64,000 bases of DNA from UBA961 sp049317525 (GTDB lineage Bacteria > Bacteroidota > Ignavibacteria > Kapaibacteriales > UBA961), in NCBI GenBank assembly GCA_049317525.1, contig JBMOIC010000003.1, forward strand, positions 1 to 64,000. Direction: 5' to 3'. The translations under genes were made by a program, and so were the position numbers. The first letter of the stretch is position 1. Each line of letters begins with the position of its first letter. The notes under the pieces are model-generated. The model saw only the letters and a list, made by a program, of their open reading frames with translations. It searched no databases and had not been told where the DNA came from. Shown here piece after piece: positions 63,623 through 64,000 of the stretch.

Positions 63623-63859
63623 GCGTAAAACAGGGAAATTTCAAAGCCATGAGAAAAAGAAAGGCCTAATCTACAAAATCAAAAGAAGTTAAATGAAAAA
63701 TAATTGATCATATTTGATGCAAGCCATTTAATTTTCAAAAACATAAGCTTATCTAAAAAGCATTTTTATGTTATTTTTGCAAATCAATATTATGCTTTAT
63801 GATTGCAGCATCATGATAGCAAGCCGGAATCATCATTTTCTTCTTATATAAGGCTACTC

Positions 63860-64000
63860 ATGGATACTAAGAGTACTCTGTTTATCATTACTTTACTTAT
63901 TGCTGGTGGTTTTTTTGCGAATAATGTAAAAAGACTAATAGGCTATTTACGCTATGGAAAGCCAGACAATAGAACAGATAAACTTTTTGCGAGAATTAAG
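63860..64000 (+). CDS. 5' end of a probable membrane Fe-S oxidoreductase (partial)
   Basis: 47 codons then the window ends. One N-terminal helix (TLFIITLLIAGGFFANNVKRL) followed by IGYLRYGKPDNRTDKLFARIK. The pattern YLxxGKPxNRxD matches the start of heterodisulfide-reductase-like (Fe-S)-binding proteins with a nitrate-reductase-gamma membrane part, common in this lineage. A TATTTTTG -7 match lies at 63772-63779. The cluster motifs themselves lie beyond the window, so this is a tentative call. Confidence 0.55.
   Translation, partial: MDTKSTLFIITLLIAGGFFANNVKRLIGYLRYGKPDNRTDKLFARIK

Overview
The window reads as an AT-rich chromosomal segment of a Gram-negative bacterium of the Bacteroidota-Chlorobi (FCB) lineage. 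A Kapabacteria- or Ignavibacteria-like member is my best guess, but the sequence does not fix the taxon. The evidence is: type IX secretion (T9SS) C-terminal sorting domains, a PorX-type response regulator with a PglZ domain, the Bacteroidota-style GlmU-like protein, BshC of bacillithiol synthesis, a DUF5683 protein, a HYC_CC_PP-like protein beside a TonB receptor, a CcoN-CcoO fusion, and a TTTG-N19-TAnnTTTG promoter in front of a tRNA pair. Most genes are housekeeping. I see no insertion sequence, prophage, CRISPR array or rRNA operon.

Layout. 0-4.6 kb: a GlmU-like nucleotidyl/acyltransferase (-), then a cbb3-oxidase maturation operon (ccoG, fixH, a DsbD_2/TauE-like membrane protein) with a class I cytochrome c. 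4.6-5.4 kb: an 800-base AT-rich gap. 5.4-11.7 kb: three secreted proteins, two von Willebrand A paralogs and a duplicated-domain protein, all with T9SS-type tails. 11.8-21.7 kb: nuoJK, hrcA, a SpoU methyltransferase, smpB, dnaA, a structured 0.75-kb gap, tatC, a polyprenyl diphosphate synthase, bshC and ribE. 21.8-25.6 kb: TonB receptor, HYC_CC_PP-like protein and a CNNM/CBS protein. 25.8-26.1 kb: tRNA-Ala(GGC) and tRNA-Asp(GTC). 26.2-34.4 kb: a double amidohydrolase, comEC, gmhA-like, HPr, dnaN and two small conserved unknowns. 34.5-39.1 kb: an oligopeptide-binding lipoprotein, an NlpC/P60 hydrolase and a phosphodiester glycosidase. 39.1-46 kb: crotonase, an outer-membrane (OM) barrel, tRNA-Ile2(CAT), tag, ccoNO and an OmpA-like protein. 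46-53 kb: rlmN, an OM protein, dxr, porX, tsaE and a tatD fused in frame to an OM barrel. 53-60 kb: MATE, a helix-hairpin-helix OM protein, a methyltransferase, purS-purQ, two tatA-type genes and DUF5683. 60-64 kb: a large FG-GAP/ASPIC-UnbV protein and the 5' end of a probable Fe-S oxidoreductase.

Functional threads. (1) Microaerobic respiration: ccoG/fixH, cytochrome c and the fused ccoNO are spread over 40 kb; ccoP, ccoQ and the copper ATPase are not here, and nuoJK stand apart from the other complex I genes. (2) Envelope and secretion: T9SS cargo, the PorX regulator, Tat components, TonB uptake and many OM barrels. (3) Replication and ribosome upkeep: dnaA and dnaN about 15 kb apart, smpB, rlmN, tsaE, hrcA. 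Convergent neighbours are separated by strong hairpin-T terminators or overlap at their stop codons. Many starts are TTG or GTG; where a Shine-Dalgarno sequence decides the start I say so.

The most notable items are the tatD-OM-barrel single reading frame (51.7-53.1 kb), the interlocking inverted repeats between dnaA and tatC (17.35-17.47 kb), the three-gene T9SS cargo cluster, the palindrome in front of porX, and the paired palindromic repeats at 36.3-36.4 kb.
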